Part shown: positions 16,300 to 23,131 of the stretch, one piece after another
Layout: each line of letters opens with the position of its first letter
Numbering within the stretch: position 1 is the stretch's first letter
Assembly: GCF_021538895.1 (NCBI RefSeq)
Contig: NZ_JADDRL010000099.1
Span: 1-33,591, forward strand
Length of the DNA: 33,591 bases
From: Streptomyces olivochromogenes
Lineage (GTDB): Bacteria > Actinomycetota > Actinomycetes > Streptomycetales > Streptomycetaceae
Reading direction: 5' to 3'
The notes under the pieces: generated by a model
The model's database searches: none
Seen by the model: only the letters and a program-made list of their open reading frames with translations
Told to the model about the DNA's origin: nothing
Position numbers and translations under genes: made by a program

Positions 16300-16865
16300 G
16301 TCTGCCGGGGGCCGACGAACTGTTCCGTACGACAGGGGGAATGGCGCTCCAGCCGTCCACTCCCCGGCGCCCGGTCAACGGCGAGGCCCGGGTGCCGGCT
16401 CCCGCGGGGGAGAGCGACGCGGCCGCGGCGGCACAGGACGCGCCGGAGTCCGTTCCCGCGCAGGGCGGGGACGGCGACGGGGCGGAGCACGTGGCCGCGG
16501 AGGCGGAGCCGGTCGAATCCGGTGAGTCCCGCAGCCGGACCGCCTCGGACGACCGCCCCGCGCGGCGTCAGGGGGCGCAGGAAGGTTCTGCCGCCTCCGC
16601 CGGCTCCGCCCAGCCCCGCAAGCGCGGGGGGCGGGCGGCGGCACGGCGTCCCAGCGGGCGCGAGCGGCACGACGAGAAGATCACGGTGTACGTGTCCGCC
16701 GAGGAACTGATGGACCTGGAGCACGCCCGGCTGGTGCTGCGCGGCGAGCACGGCCTGGCGGTCGACCGCGGGCGGATCGTCCGCGAGGCGGTGGCCGTCG
16801 TCCTGGCCGACCTGGAGTCCCGGGGAGACGCGAGCATCCTGGTACGGCGGCTGCGCGGCCGGTAG
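16284..16865 (+). CDS. Putative ribbon-helix-helix DNA-binding protein with disordered N-terminus
   Basis: A 193-residue protein. The first 125 residues are Ala/Glu/Ser/Pro-rich and turn basic at the end (PRKRGGRAAARRPSGRERHD). The last 65 residues read as a ribbon-helix-helix fold: strand KITVYVS, helix AEELMDLEHARLVLRGEHG, and helix DRGRIVREAVAVVLADLE. This is my structural inference. The GTG start has GGGAGG ten bases upstream and overlaps the 3' end of the ParA gene by 16 bases, so translation is coupled. RHH proteins serve as the DNA-binding partner of ParA in several partition systems, which fits this position. No parS-like repeats were found nearby. Confidence 0.75.
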   Translation: MSRRVSLPGADELFRTTGGMALQPSTPRRPVNGEARVPAPAGESDAAAAAQDAPESVPAQGGDGDGAEHVAAEAEPVESGESRSRTASDDRPARRQGAQEGSAASAGSAQPRKRGGRAAARRPSGRERHDEKITVYVSAEELMDLEHARLVLRGEHGLAVDRGRIVREAVAVVLADLESRGDASILVRRLRGR

Positions 16866-16888
16866 TCGGTCGTGCGGTCGGGAGGCGA

Positions 16889-16894
16889 TAGCCT
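16889..16894 (+). promoter_or_regulatory. Candidate -10 TAGCCT just before scpA
   Basis: TAGCCT is followed by nine bases and the scpA ATG (16904), giving a leader of zero to three bases. The only Shine-Dalgarno-like run, GGGAGG at 16880-16885, is 18 bases from the ATG, too far to act. This suggests an internal, possibly leaderless, start for scpA. Confidence 0.35.
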
Positions 16895-16903
16895 GCGACG
16901 GCT

Positions 16904-18100
16904 ATGACCTCGAACGACGTTCCCGCTCCCGGCGCACCCGCCGGCCGCAGGCGTGCGCTGGGCCGGGGGCCGGGCGCAGGCGCTCCGCGCGTGGAGCCGG
17001 TCGAGCCGAAGACCCCACCCGAGCCGGAACCCCTGCCCGAGCCGACGCCGCAGCCCGAGCCCGAGCCGGCGCCCCTGCCGGAGTCGGCGCCTGTCGAGCC
17101 GTTGCCCCTGCCCGAGCCGCTGCCGGTGCCCGAGGCGAGTCCCTCAGCGCCCGACGCGAGCGTTCCGGTGGCCGACGCCGACACGCCCGTAGCGGAGACA
17201 CTGCCCGAACCGGAGCCGCAGTCCGCGCCCGAGCCGCGAACCTTGCCCGAGCCGGTGTCGTCGCCCGGCGGTGGGTCCGAAGGCAGTACCGACGGTGTCT
17301 TCAAGGTGCGGCTGGCCAACTTCGAGGGGCCCTTCGATCTGCTGCTGCAGCTGATCTCGAAGCACAAGCTCGACGTCACCGAGGTGGCCCTCTCCAAGGT
17401 CACCGACGAGTTCATGGCGCACATCCGGGCGATGGGCCCGGACTGGGACCTCGACCAGACAACGGAGTTCCTGGTCGTCGCCGCCACCCTGCTCGATCTC
17501 AAGGCGGCCCGGCTGCTGCCCACCGCCGAGGTGGAGGACGAGGCCGACCTGGCCCTCCTGGAGGCCCGCGACCTGCTGTTCGCCCGGCTGCTCCAGTACC
17601 GCGCGTACAAGCAGATCGCCGACATCTTCAACCACCGCCTGGACCAGGAGGCCCGCCGCTACCCCCGTACCGTCGGCCTCGAACCGCACCACGCCGAGCT
17701 GCTGCCCGAGGTCGTCATCAGCATCGGCCCCGAGGGCTTCGCCAAGCTCGCCGTCAAGGCGATGCAGCCCAAGGCCAAGCCCCAGGTGTACGTCGACCAC
17801 ATCCACGCCCCGCTGGTCAGCGTGCAGGAGCAGGCCGGGATCGTCGTCGCGCGGCTGCGGGAACTGGGCGAGGCGAGCTTCCAGGTGCTCGTCGAGGACA
17901 CCGACGACACCCTGACCGTCGTGGCCCGCTTCCTGGCCCTGCTGGAGCTGTACCGGGAGAAGGCCGTCGCGCTGGACCAGGAGACCGCCCTGGGGGACCT
18001 GATCGTGCGCTGGACCGGCGGGGACGGGGACGAGACACCGACGGTCACGGACGAGTTCGACCGGCCGCCCGAGGAGCCCAAGGAGGAGAAGAAGGCGTGA
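16904..18100 (+). CDS. scpA: Segregation and condensation protein A (kleisin)
   Basis: Kleisin subunit of the SMC-ScpAB condensin, bridging SMC heads and binding ScpB to compact and segregate the chromosome. The ScpA domain starts near residue 131 with VFKVRLANFEGPFDLLLQLISKHKLDVTEVALSKVTDEF, followed by TEFLVVAATLLDLKAARLLP, and ends with a winged-helix region (VVARFLALLELYREKAVALDQ). It is preceded by an unusual extension of about 130 residues built of Pro-Glu repeats (PEPEPLPEPTPQPEPEPAPLPE in short phases). Length is 398 against about 250-280 in most bacteria. It overlaps scpB by four bases (GTGA). Start is the ATG at 16904; no normally spaced ribosome site is seen. Confidence 0.93.
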   Translation: MTSNDVPAPGAPAGRRRALGRGPGAGAPRVEPVEPKTPPEPEPLPEPTPQPEPEPAPLPESAPVEPLPLPEPLPVPEASPSAPDASVPVADADTPVAETLPEPEPQSAPEPRTLPEPVSSPGGGSEGSTDGVFKVRLANFEGPFDLLLQLISKHKLDVTEVALSKVTDEFMAHIRAMGPDWDLDQTTEFLVVAATLLDLKAARLLPTAEVEDEADLALLEARDLLFARLLQYRAYKQIADIFNHRLDQEARRYPRTVGLEPHHAELLPEVVISIGPEGFAKLAVKAMQPKAKPQVYVDHIHAPLVSVQEQAGIVVARLRELGEASFQVLVEDTDDTLTVVARFLALLELYREKAVALDQETALGDLIVRWTGGDGDETPTVTDEFDRPPEEPKEEKKA

Positions 18101-18747
18101 GCGAGGAGATCACCGACGTCCCGGCCGGACTGCGCACCGTCGCCGACCTCGACCTCAAGCCCGCCCTGGAGGCGGTGCTCATGGTCGTGGACGAACCCGC
18201 GACCGAGGAACACCTCTCCAAGATCCTCCAGCGGCCCAAGCGGCAGATCGGGGACGCGCTGCGGGAGCTGGCCGACGAGTACACCGTCCAGCGACGGGGA
18301 TTCGAGCTGCGGCTGATCGCCGGCGGCTGGCGTTTCTACACCCGCCCCGAGTACGCGGCCGCCGTCGAGGGCTTCGTCCTGGACGGCCAGCAGGCCCGGC
18401 TCACCCAGGCCGCGCTGGAGACGCTGGCCGTCGTCGCCTACCGCCAGCCGGTGAGCCGCAGCCGTGTCTCGGCCGTCCGGGGAGTGAACTGCGACGGTGT
18501 GATGCGCACCCTGTTGCAGCGCGGTCTGGTCGAGGAGGCGGGCACGGAACCCGAAACAGGTGCGATCCTGTACAGGACGACGAACTACTTCCTGGAGCGG
18601 ATGGGCCTGCGCGGCCTGGACGAGCTCCCGGAGCTCGCGCCCTTCCTCCCGGAGGCGGAGGCGATCGAGGCCGAGACCCAGGAGGGCGTACCGTCGTTCG
18701 ACCCGGACGCGCCCGACGCGCCCGGCGCAGAGGACGCAGACGACTAA
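18097..18747 (+). CDS. scpB: Segregation and condensation protein B
   Basis: Partner of ScpA in the SMC complex. A 216-residue protein with two winged-helix domains: LKPALEAVLMVVDEPATEEHLSKIL and GFELRLIAGGWRFYTRPEYA in the first, and LTQAALETLAVVAYRQPVSRSRVSAVRGVNCDGVMRTLLQRGLVEEAG in the second, the last being the most conserved family stretch. The C-terminus is an acidic tail ending DAPDAPGAEDADD. The GTG start shares the GTGA overlap with the scpA stop, so the two are translationally coupled. rluB follows after 12 bases, completing the conserved scpA-scpB-rluB set. Confidence 0.94.
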   Translation: MSEEITDVPAGLRTVADLDLKPALEAVLMVVDEPATEEHLSKILQRPKRQIGDALRELADEYTVQRRGFELRLIAGGWRFYTRPEYAAAVEGFVLDGQQARLTQAALETLAVVAYRQPVSRSRVSAVRGVNCDGVMRTLLQRGLVEEAGTEPETGAILYRTTNYFLERMGLRGLDELPELAPFLPEAEAIEAETQEGVPSFDPDAPDAPGAEDADD

Positions 18748-18759
18748 GACGGAAACTTG

Positions 18760-19833
18760 ATGCGAAGCAGCGGCAGCGGCAAGAGCGGTGGCGGACGCGG
18801 TAACTACCGCGGTGCCGGCAACAACAGGGACGACAAGCAGGGGCAGGGCCGTCCCCGCAAGCCCCGCCCCGAGGAGCGCCGCTACGACGTGGGCCCCGGC
18901 GCCACCCAGGACGGCCCCAAGTCCGGGCGCGGCGGCGCCGCCCGCGGCGGTGCCAAGGGCGGGCCCAAGCAGTCCCAGCAGGGCGACGGGCGCGGCCGTA
19001 CGGCCCCCGGGCGCTCGCGCGAGTACGAGACCCGGGCGGAGGAGCGCAACCGCGAGCGCTACGCAGGCAAGAAGGACGTCAATTTGCCCAAGACCTTCCC
19101 TGGCGCCGAGCAGGAGGGCGAGCGGCTGCAGAAGGTCCTCGCGCGCGCGGGCTACGGCTCCCGGCGTGCCTGCGAGGAGCTCATCGAGCAGGCGCGGGTC
19201 GAGGTCAACGGCGAGATCGTCCTGGAGCAGGGCAAGCGCGTCGACCCGGAGAAGGACGAGGTCAAGGTCGACGGCCTGACGGTCGCGACGCAGTCGTACC
19301 AGTTCTTCTCGCTGAACAAGCCCGCCGGTGTCGTCTCCACCATGGAGGACCCCGAGGGCCGTCAGTGCCTCGGTGACTACGTCACCAACCGCGAGACCCG
19401 GCTCTTCCACGTCGGCCGGCTCGACACCGAGACCGAGGGCGTCATCCTGCTCACCAACCACGGCGAGCTGGCGCACCGTCTCACGCACCCCAAGTACGGC
19501 GTGAAGAAGACCTACCTCGCCGCCATCGTGGGCCCGATCCCGCGTGACCTGGGCAAGCGCCTCAAGGACGGCATCCAGCTGGAGGACGGGTACGCGCGCG
19601 CGGACCACTTCCGGGTCGTCGAGCAGACCGGCAAGAACTACCTCGTCGAGGTGACGCTGCACGAGGGCCGCAAGCACATCGTGCGCCGCATGCTCGCCGA
19701 GGCCGGCTTCCCGGTCGAGAAGCTGGTGCGCACCTCCTTCGGCCCGATCACCCTGGGCGACCAGAAGTCCGGCTGGCTGCGACGCCTGTCGAACACGGAG
19801 GTCGGGATGCTGATGAAGGAAGTCGACCTCTGA
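18760..19833 (+). CDS. rluB: 23S rRNA pseudouridine synthase (RsuA/RluB family)
   Basis: Isomerises a uridine in 23S rRNA to pseudouridine. A 357-residue protein with a basic, Gly/Arg-rich N-terminal extension of about 105 residues, then an S4 domain (ERLQKVLARAGYGSRRACEELIEQARVEVNG), then the catalytic domain with SLNKPAGVVSTMEDP and the active-site Asp in FHVGRLDTETEGVILLTNHGELAHRLTHPKYGVKKTY. The HEGRKHIVRRMLAEAGFPVEKLVR stretch is typical of the family. The extension probably binds RNA nonspecifically and is disordered. Start: the ATG at 18760 has GGAA five bases upstream; a TTG one codon earlier is possible. A weak CCGCT/AGCGG hairpin follows the stop. Confidence 0.92.
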   Translation: MRSSGSGKSGGGRGNYRGAGNNRDDKQGQGRPRKPRPEERRYDVGPGATQDGPKSGRGGAARGGAKGGPKQSQQGDGRGRTAPGRSREYETRAEERNRERYAGKKDVNLPKTFPGAEQEGERLQKVLARAGYGSRRACEELIEQARVEVNGEIVLEQGKRVDPEKDEVKVDGLTVATQSYQFFSLNKPAGVVSTMEDPEGRQCLGDYVTNRETRLFHVGRLDTETEGVILLTNHGELAHRLTHPKYGVKKTYLAAIVGPIPRDLGKRLKDGIQLEDGYARADHFRVVEQTGKNYLVEVTLHEGRKHIVRRMLAEAGFPVEKLVRTSFGPITLGDQKSGWLRRLSNTEVGMLMKEVDL

Positions 19834-19866
19834 TCCGCTGAGAGCGGCCACGACCGCCCTCGCCCC

Positions 19867-19895
19867 TTGCGGTGACCACCACCCCCTTTTATAGT
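19867..19895 (+). promoter_or_regulatory. Promoter of the nrtR-like gene
   Basis: TTGCGG (19867-19872) and TATAGT (19890-19895, five of six to TATAAT) are 17 bases apart. The -10 lies in the left arm of the large palindrome, so a protein bound there would block RNA polymerase. Predicted start is near 19902, with a leader of about 23 bases. Confidence 0.6.
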
Positions 19896-19924
19896 CGTGA
19901 TGACTATTAAAGGGGGTGGTGGTC
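19874..19924. promoter_or_regulatory. Large near-perfect inverted repeat, probable autoregulatory operator
   Basis: Two 22-base arms (19875-19896 and 19902-19923) around the 5-base centre GTGAT match at 21 of 22 positions, and the outer G/C pair (19874/19924) extends it. The core is ATAGTC-N5-GACTAT, flanked by CCCCCTTTT and its partner AAAGGGGG. The repeat contains the -10 box, the transcription start and the Shine-Dalgarno of the NUDIX/winged-helix gene. Operators of NrtR-type regulators are palindromes upstream of their own or NAD genes, which makes this the likely site for the product of the next gene. Confidence 0.75.
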
Positions 19925-20671
19925 GTGTCGGCTCCGGAGGAACCCCGCGGACCCGCGGGCTACGACAAGTACGCCTACGAACCCTTCGCCGTCACGGTCG
20001 ACCTCGCCGTGCTCACCCTTCGCGCGGGTGCTCTGCACGTCCTGCTCGTGGAGCGCGGACAGGAGCCGTACGCCGGCCACTGGGCGCTGCCCGGCGGCTT
20101 CGTGCTGCCCGACGAGTCCGCGGAGACGGCGGCCCGCCGGGAACTCGCCGAGGAGACCGGCCTGGCGGACGTCACCGGGCTGCACCTGGAGCAGTCGCGG
20201 ACGTACAGCGAGCCCGGCCGCGACCCGCGCATGCGGGTCGTGTCGGTCGCCTTCACCGCCCTGCTGCCCGACGCTCCCGAACCGCGCGGCGGGGGCGACG
20301 CCGTCCAGGCGCGCTGGCTGCCGTACGACTCCTCCCGGCCGCTCGCCTTCGACCACGACCGGATCCTGGCCGACGCCCATGAACGGGTCGGCGCCCAGCT
20401 GGAGTCCACCTGCCTCGCGACCGCCTTCTGCCCTCCCGAATTCACGCTGGGCGAGCTGCAGCAGGTCTACGAGACGGTGTGGGGCCTCGCCCTGGACCGG
20501 CCCAACTTCCGGCGCAAGGTGCTCGCCACCCCCGGCTTCGTCGAACCGGTCCCGGGCGGCGCCCGGCTGACCGGCGGCCGCGGCAAACCGGCCGCCCTCT
20601 ACCGCGCGGGCCCCGCCACCGCCCTGCACCCGCCCCTGCTCCGCCCGACCCGGGAAGGACGCCCCACATGA
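19925..20671 (+). CDS. NrtR-like NUDIX/winged-helix regulator
   Basis: A 248-residue protein of NrtR architecture. The N-terminal NUDIX domain has AVTVDLAVLTLRAGALHVLLVERG, HWALPGGFVLPDESAE and a complete Nudix box (G-x5-E-x7-REL-x-EE-x-GL, near residues 58-80). The C-terminal winged helix reads FTLGELQQVYETVWGLALDRPNFRRKVL, then GGRGKPAALYR. NrtR proteins sense ADP-ribose or NAD-related ligands and repress NAD metabolism genes; many have a degenerate Nudix box, but this one looks catalytically competent. Start: GTG at 19925 lies eight bases after AAAGGGGG; GTGs at 19916 and 19919 overlap or crowd that site. Its stop overlaps the next gene's ATG (ATGA), so they are coupled. Confidence 0.87.
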   Translation: MSAPEEPRGPAGYDKYAYEPFAVTVDLAVLTLRAGALHVLLVERGQEPYAGHWALPGGFVLPDESAETAARRELAEETGLADVTGLHLEQSRTYSEPGRDPRMRVVSVAFTALLPDAPEPRGGGDAVQARWLPYDSSRPLAFDHDRILADAHERVGAQLESTCLATAFCPPEFTLGELQQVYETVWGLALDRPNFRRKVLATPGFVEPVPGGARLTGGRGKPAALYRAGPATALHPPLLRPTREGRPT

Positions 20672-21687
20672 CCACGACCGTCCGCAAGCGCGCCGCCACC
20701 GGTGCGCTCATCGGCCTCGCCCTCGGGGACGCGCTCGGCTTCCCGACCGAGTTCAACGACGTGCCCTCGATCCTCGCCAAGTGCGGGCCCTGGCGGGAGA
20801 TGGAGCTGCCGAAGCGCCCCTTCGTCTCCGACGACACCCAGATGACGCTGGCGCTGGGACGCGGGCTGCGCACCGCCATGGACCGCGGGGTGCTCGCGCC
20901 CAAGCGGCTGGCACGGCCGGTACGCGAGGAGTTCGTGGACTGGTATCAGTCGCCGGAGAACAACCGGGCCCCGGGACGCACCTGCCTGACGGCGTGCAAC
21001 CTGCTCAAGGACGAGACCCGGCCCTGGCAGGACGCCAGCCAGATCGGCTCCAAGGGCTGCGGCGCCAACATGCGCGTGGCCCCCGTCGGACTCGCACCCG
21101 GCCTCAGCGACGAACAGCGCTCGGGCGCCGCCCAGTTGCAGTCCGCGCTCACCCACGGACATCCGACCGCGCTCGCCGCCTCCGACCTCACCGCCCGCGC
21201 GGTACGGCTGCTCGCCCAGGGCACCGAACCCGCCGCACTGGTCGACCGGCTCCGCTCGTACGCCGTCGAGAACCGCACCCACTACCGCGAGACCTGGCTC
21301 GGCGACCTGTGGACCCGCTCGCACGACCCCTCGGCCGAGGACTTCATCGCGCGCGGCTGGGACGAGTGCCTCCAGGTCCTGGACCGGCTCGACGAGGCCG
21401 TGCGCACGGTGTCGCCGGAGACCGACCCGTGCCTGGCCACCGGCGAGGGCTGGATCGCCGAGGAGGCCCTGGCCACCGGCCTGCTGTGCTTCCTCCTCTT
21501 CCCCGACGAACCGGTCACGGCCCTGCGCCGGGCCGCCTGCACCTCCGGCGACTCCGACTCCATCGCCTGTCTCACCGGGGCCTTCGCGGGCGCCTGCCTG
21601 GGCGAGGACGCCTGGCCGGCCGACTGGGCGGACCGGATCGAGTACCGGGGCGACCTGCTGACCCTGGGAGCGCTCTGGGACGCTTAG
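20668..21687 (+). CDS. ADP-ribosylglycohydrolase family protein
   Basis: A 339-residue member of the ADP-ribosylglycohydrolase (DraG/ARH) superfamily, which removes ADP-ribose from modified proteins or nucleic acids or hydrolyses related linkages. The N-terminus RAATGALIGLALGDALGFPTEF is typical, as are the metal ligands in FVSDDTQMTLAL (Asp55, Asp56) and the C-terminal SGDSDSIACLTGAFAGA (near 293-309). The substrate is unknown. The ATG overlaps the nrtR-like stop (ATGA) and has GGAAGGA upstream; the frame extends far upstream but only as a shadow. It is three bases from the next gene, so nrtR, this gene and the nucleotidyltransferase form one operon. Confidence 0.9.
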   Translation: MTTTVRKRAATGALIGLALGDALGFPTEFNDVPSILAKCGPWREMELPKRPFVSDDTQMTLALGRGLRTAMDRGVLAPKRLARPVREEFVDWYQSPENNRAPGRTCLTACNLLKDETRPWQDASQIGSKGCGANMRVAPVGLAPGLSDEQRSGAAQLQSALTHGHPTALAASDLTARAVRLLAQGTEPAALVDRLRSYAVENRTHYRETWLGDLWTRSHDPSAEDFIARGWDECLQVLDRLDEAVRTVSPETDPCLATGEGWIAEEALATGLLCFLLFPDEPVTALRRAACTSGDSDSIACLTGAFAGACLGEDAWPADWADRIEYRGDLLTLGALWDA

Positions 21688-21690
21688 GCC

Positions 21691-22440
21691 ATGATCGACG
21701 ATCTCGACATGGACCTGGCGCCCGTGGTCGCCGAACAGCCGGACCCCCTGCTGTTCGCGACCGTCTCCGGCGCGCACCTCTACGGCTTCCCCTCGCAGGA
21801 CTCCGACCTGGACCTGCGGGGCGTCCATCTGCTGCCCGCCGCCGACCTGGTGGGGCTGCGCGAACCCGAGGAGACGCGCACGCGGACCTGGGTGCGCGAC
21901 GGCGTCGAGATGGACCTCGTCACCCACGACGTGCGCAAGTTCGCCCGGCTGTTGCTGCGCCGCAACGGCTACGTCCTGGAGCAGCTGCTCTCTCCGCTGC
22001 TCGTGCACTCCACCGACGCGCACCGGGAGCTGGCCGCGCTGGCGCCCGGCGTCCTCACCAGCCACCACGCGCACCACTACCGGGGCTTCGCGGTGACGCA
22101 GTGGCGGCTGTTCGAGAAGACCGGCGAGCTCAAGCCGCTGCTGTACACCTTCCGCGTGCTGCTCACCGGCGTCCACCTGATGCGCAGCGGCCAGGTGCAG
22201 GCCCATCTGCCCACGCTCGTGGGCGAACTGGACGCCCCCACCTATCTGCCCGACCTGATAGCCGCGAAGGCGGAGCGGGAGCACGGGGCCGCCGAGGTCG
22301 CGCACGCGCGCGTGGAGGCCGACGTGGAGCGGCTGCACGCCCTGCTCGACGAGGCCCAGGCCGCCTCAGTGCTGCCCGACGCCCCCACCGCCCACGACGC
22401 CCTGCACGACCTCGTGGTGCGCGTCCGGCTGGCAGGCTGA
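21691..22440 (+). CDS. Polymerase-beta-type nucleotidyltransferase (RlaP/COG3541 family), copy 1
   Basis: A 249-residue predicted nucleotidyltransferase. The N-terminal catalytic segment is ATVSGAHLYGFPSQDSDLDLRG, with the metal-binding D-x-D at Asp39 and Asp41 followed by the family's R-G-V. Where the family usually has Gly-Ser before the Y/F-G, this copy reads Ser-Gly-Ala. Further conserved stretches include VEMDLVTHDVRKFARLLLRRNGYVLEQL and HHYRGFAVTQWRLFEKTG. RlaP-type proteins have been associated by comparative genomics with RNA repair and with NAD/ADP-ribose operons; the reaction is not established here. It is three bases after the ADP-ribosylglycohydrolase gene. The 3' end overlaps the convergent paralogue by 75 bases. 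Confidence 0.82.
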   Translation: MIDDLDMDLAPVVAEQPDPLLFATVSGAHLYGFPSQDSDLDLRGVHLLPAADLVGLREPEETRTRTWVRDGVEMDLVTHDVRKFARLLLRRNGYVLEQLLSPLLVHSTDAHRELAALAPGVLTSHHAHHYRGFAVTQWRLFEKTGELKPLLYTFRVLLTGVHLMRSGQVQAHLPTLVGELDAPTYLPDLIAAKAEREHGAAEVAHARVEADVERLHALLDEAQAASVLPDAPTAHDALHDLVVRVRLAG

Positions 22441-23109
22441 GGCGCGGCGGACGCGGATCAGGAAGTCCTCGACCCGCCGGCGGTCCGGTTCCGGCGGGAG
22501 GGGAGTGCGGTGGCCGGCCTCCTCGGTCTCGGCCGCCAGGCGGACCATCCAGGACTCGACCTCGGGCCAGGACACCTCGCCCCGCTTCACCGCGAGCAGC
22601 GGCTCCCGCCGGTCGCCGACGTCGATCCGCAGGTCGCCCGTGCGCAGCAGGTCACGGGCGCTCATCAGCAGCCGCAGCAGGTGCATCGCGTGCTTCCAGC
22701 GCGGGGCTCCGTGGGTACGGACGTCGGCGTCGAGCTTCTTGCGCTGGCCGAGGGCGTAGCGCGTGAAGCTGTCGTACACCTTCCGGGAGAGGAACGCCCC
22801 GCGCAGGGACAGCAGTTCGCGGCCGGTGTCGTCCAGGTGCTCCACCAGGGGCGAGTGCAGGCACTCCAGGATGTTCGGGTTCGCGCGCAGGGCCAGCTCG
22901 CAGAAGCGTTCCAGCTCCCAGCTGAACTGCTCCTCCGCCGGGCCCTCCACATGCGTGGGCGGCTTCTCGAAGCGCCAGAACAGGGGTGTGGGGGCCAGGA
23001 ACACGCCCCGCCGGTCGGTGTCGCTGCCGTCCGTGGCCAGGCCGAAGGCGCGCGAACCCATCACGCAGGCGTAGATCGTGTGGTCGCGTACCAGGTCCTC
23101 GGGGTGCAT
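22366..23109 (-). CDS. Polymerase-beta-type nucleotidyltransferase (RlaP/COG3541 family), copy 2
   Basis: A 247-residue paralogue of the facing gene. The catalytic motif is canonical: VMGSRAFGLATDGSDTDRRG, with Gly18-Ser19 and Asp30/Asp32. The conserved central part reads EERFxxELxRF-like (QFSWELERFCELALRANPNILECLHSP), and the end VEDFLIRVRR mirrors DLVVRVRL in the other copy. About 25 residues after that point are read from the antisense strand of copy 1 and are probably unconserved. The two genes are tail to tail. The start ATG at 23109 follows TACGCT by seven bases without a clear ribosome site, so it may be leaderless. Having two copies suggests distinct substrates or a heteromer; both are inference. 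Confidence 0.82.
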   Translation of the reverse strand: MHPEDLVRDHTIYACVMGSRAFGLATDGSDTDRRGVFLAPTPLFWRFEKPPTHVEGPAEEQFSWELERFCELALRANPNILECLHSPLVEHLDDTGRELLSLRGAFLSRKVYDSFTRYALGQRKKLDADVRTHGAPRWKHAMHLLRLLMSARDLLRTGDLRIDVGDRREPLLAVKRGEVSWPEVESWMVRLAAETEEAGHRTPLPPEPDRRRVEDFLIRVRRASACQPDAHHEVVQGVVGGGGVGQH

Positions 23110-23116
23110 GCCCGCG

Positions 23117-23122
23117 AGCGTA
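23117..23122 (-). promoter_or_regulatory. Candidate -10 TACGCT for nucleotidyltransferase copy 2
   Basis: On the minus strand TACGCT is followed by seven bases (CGCGGGC) and the ATG at 23109, a spacing that would give a leaderless transcript. No -35 match is seen, and the 22-base gap to the Rieske gene's stop means read-through from the upstream set is also possible. Confidence 0.3.
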
Positions 23123-23131
23123 CGCGGGGGC

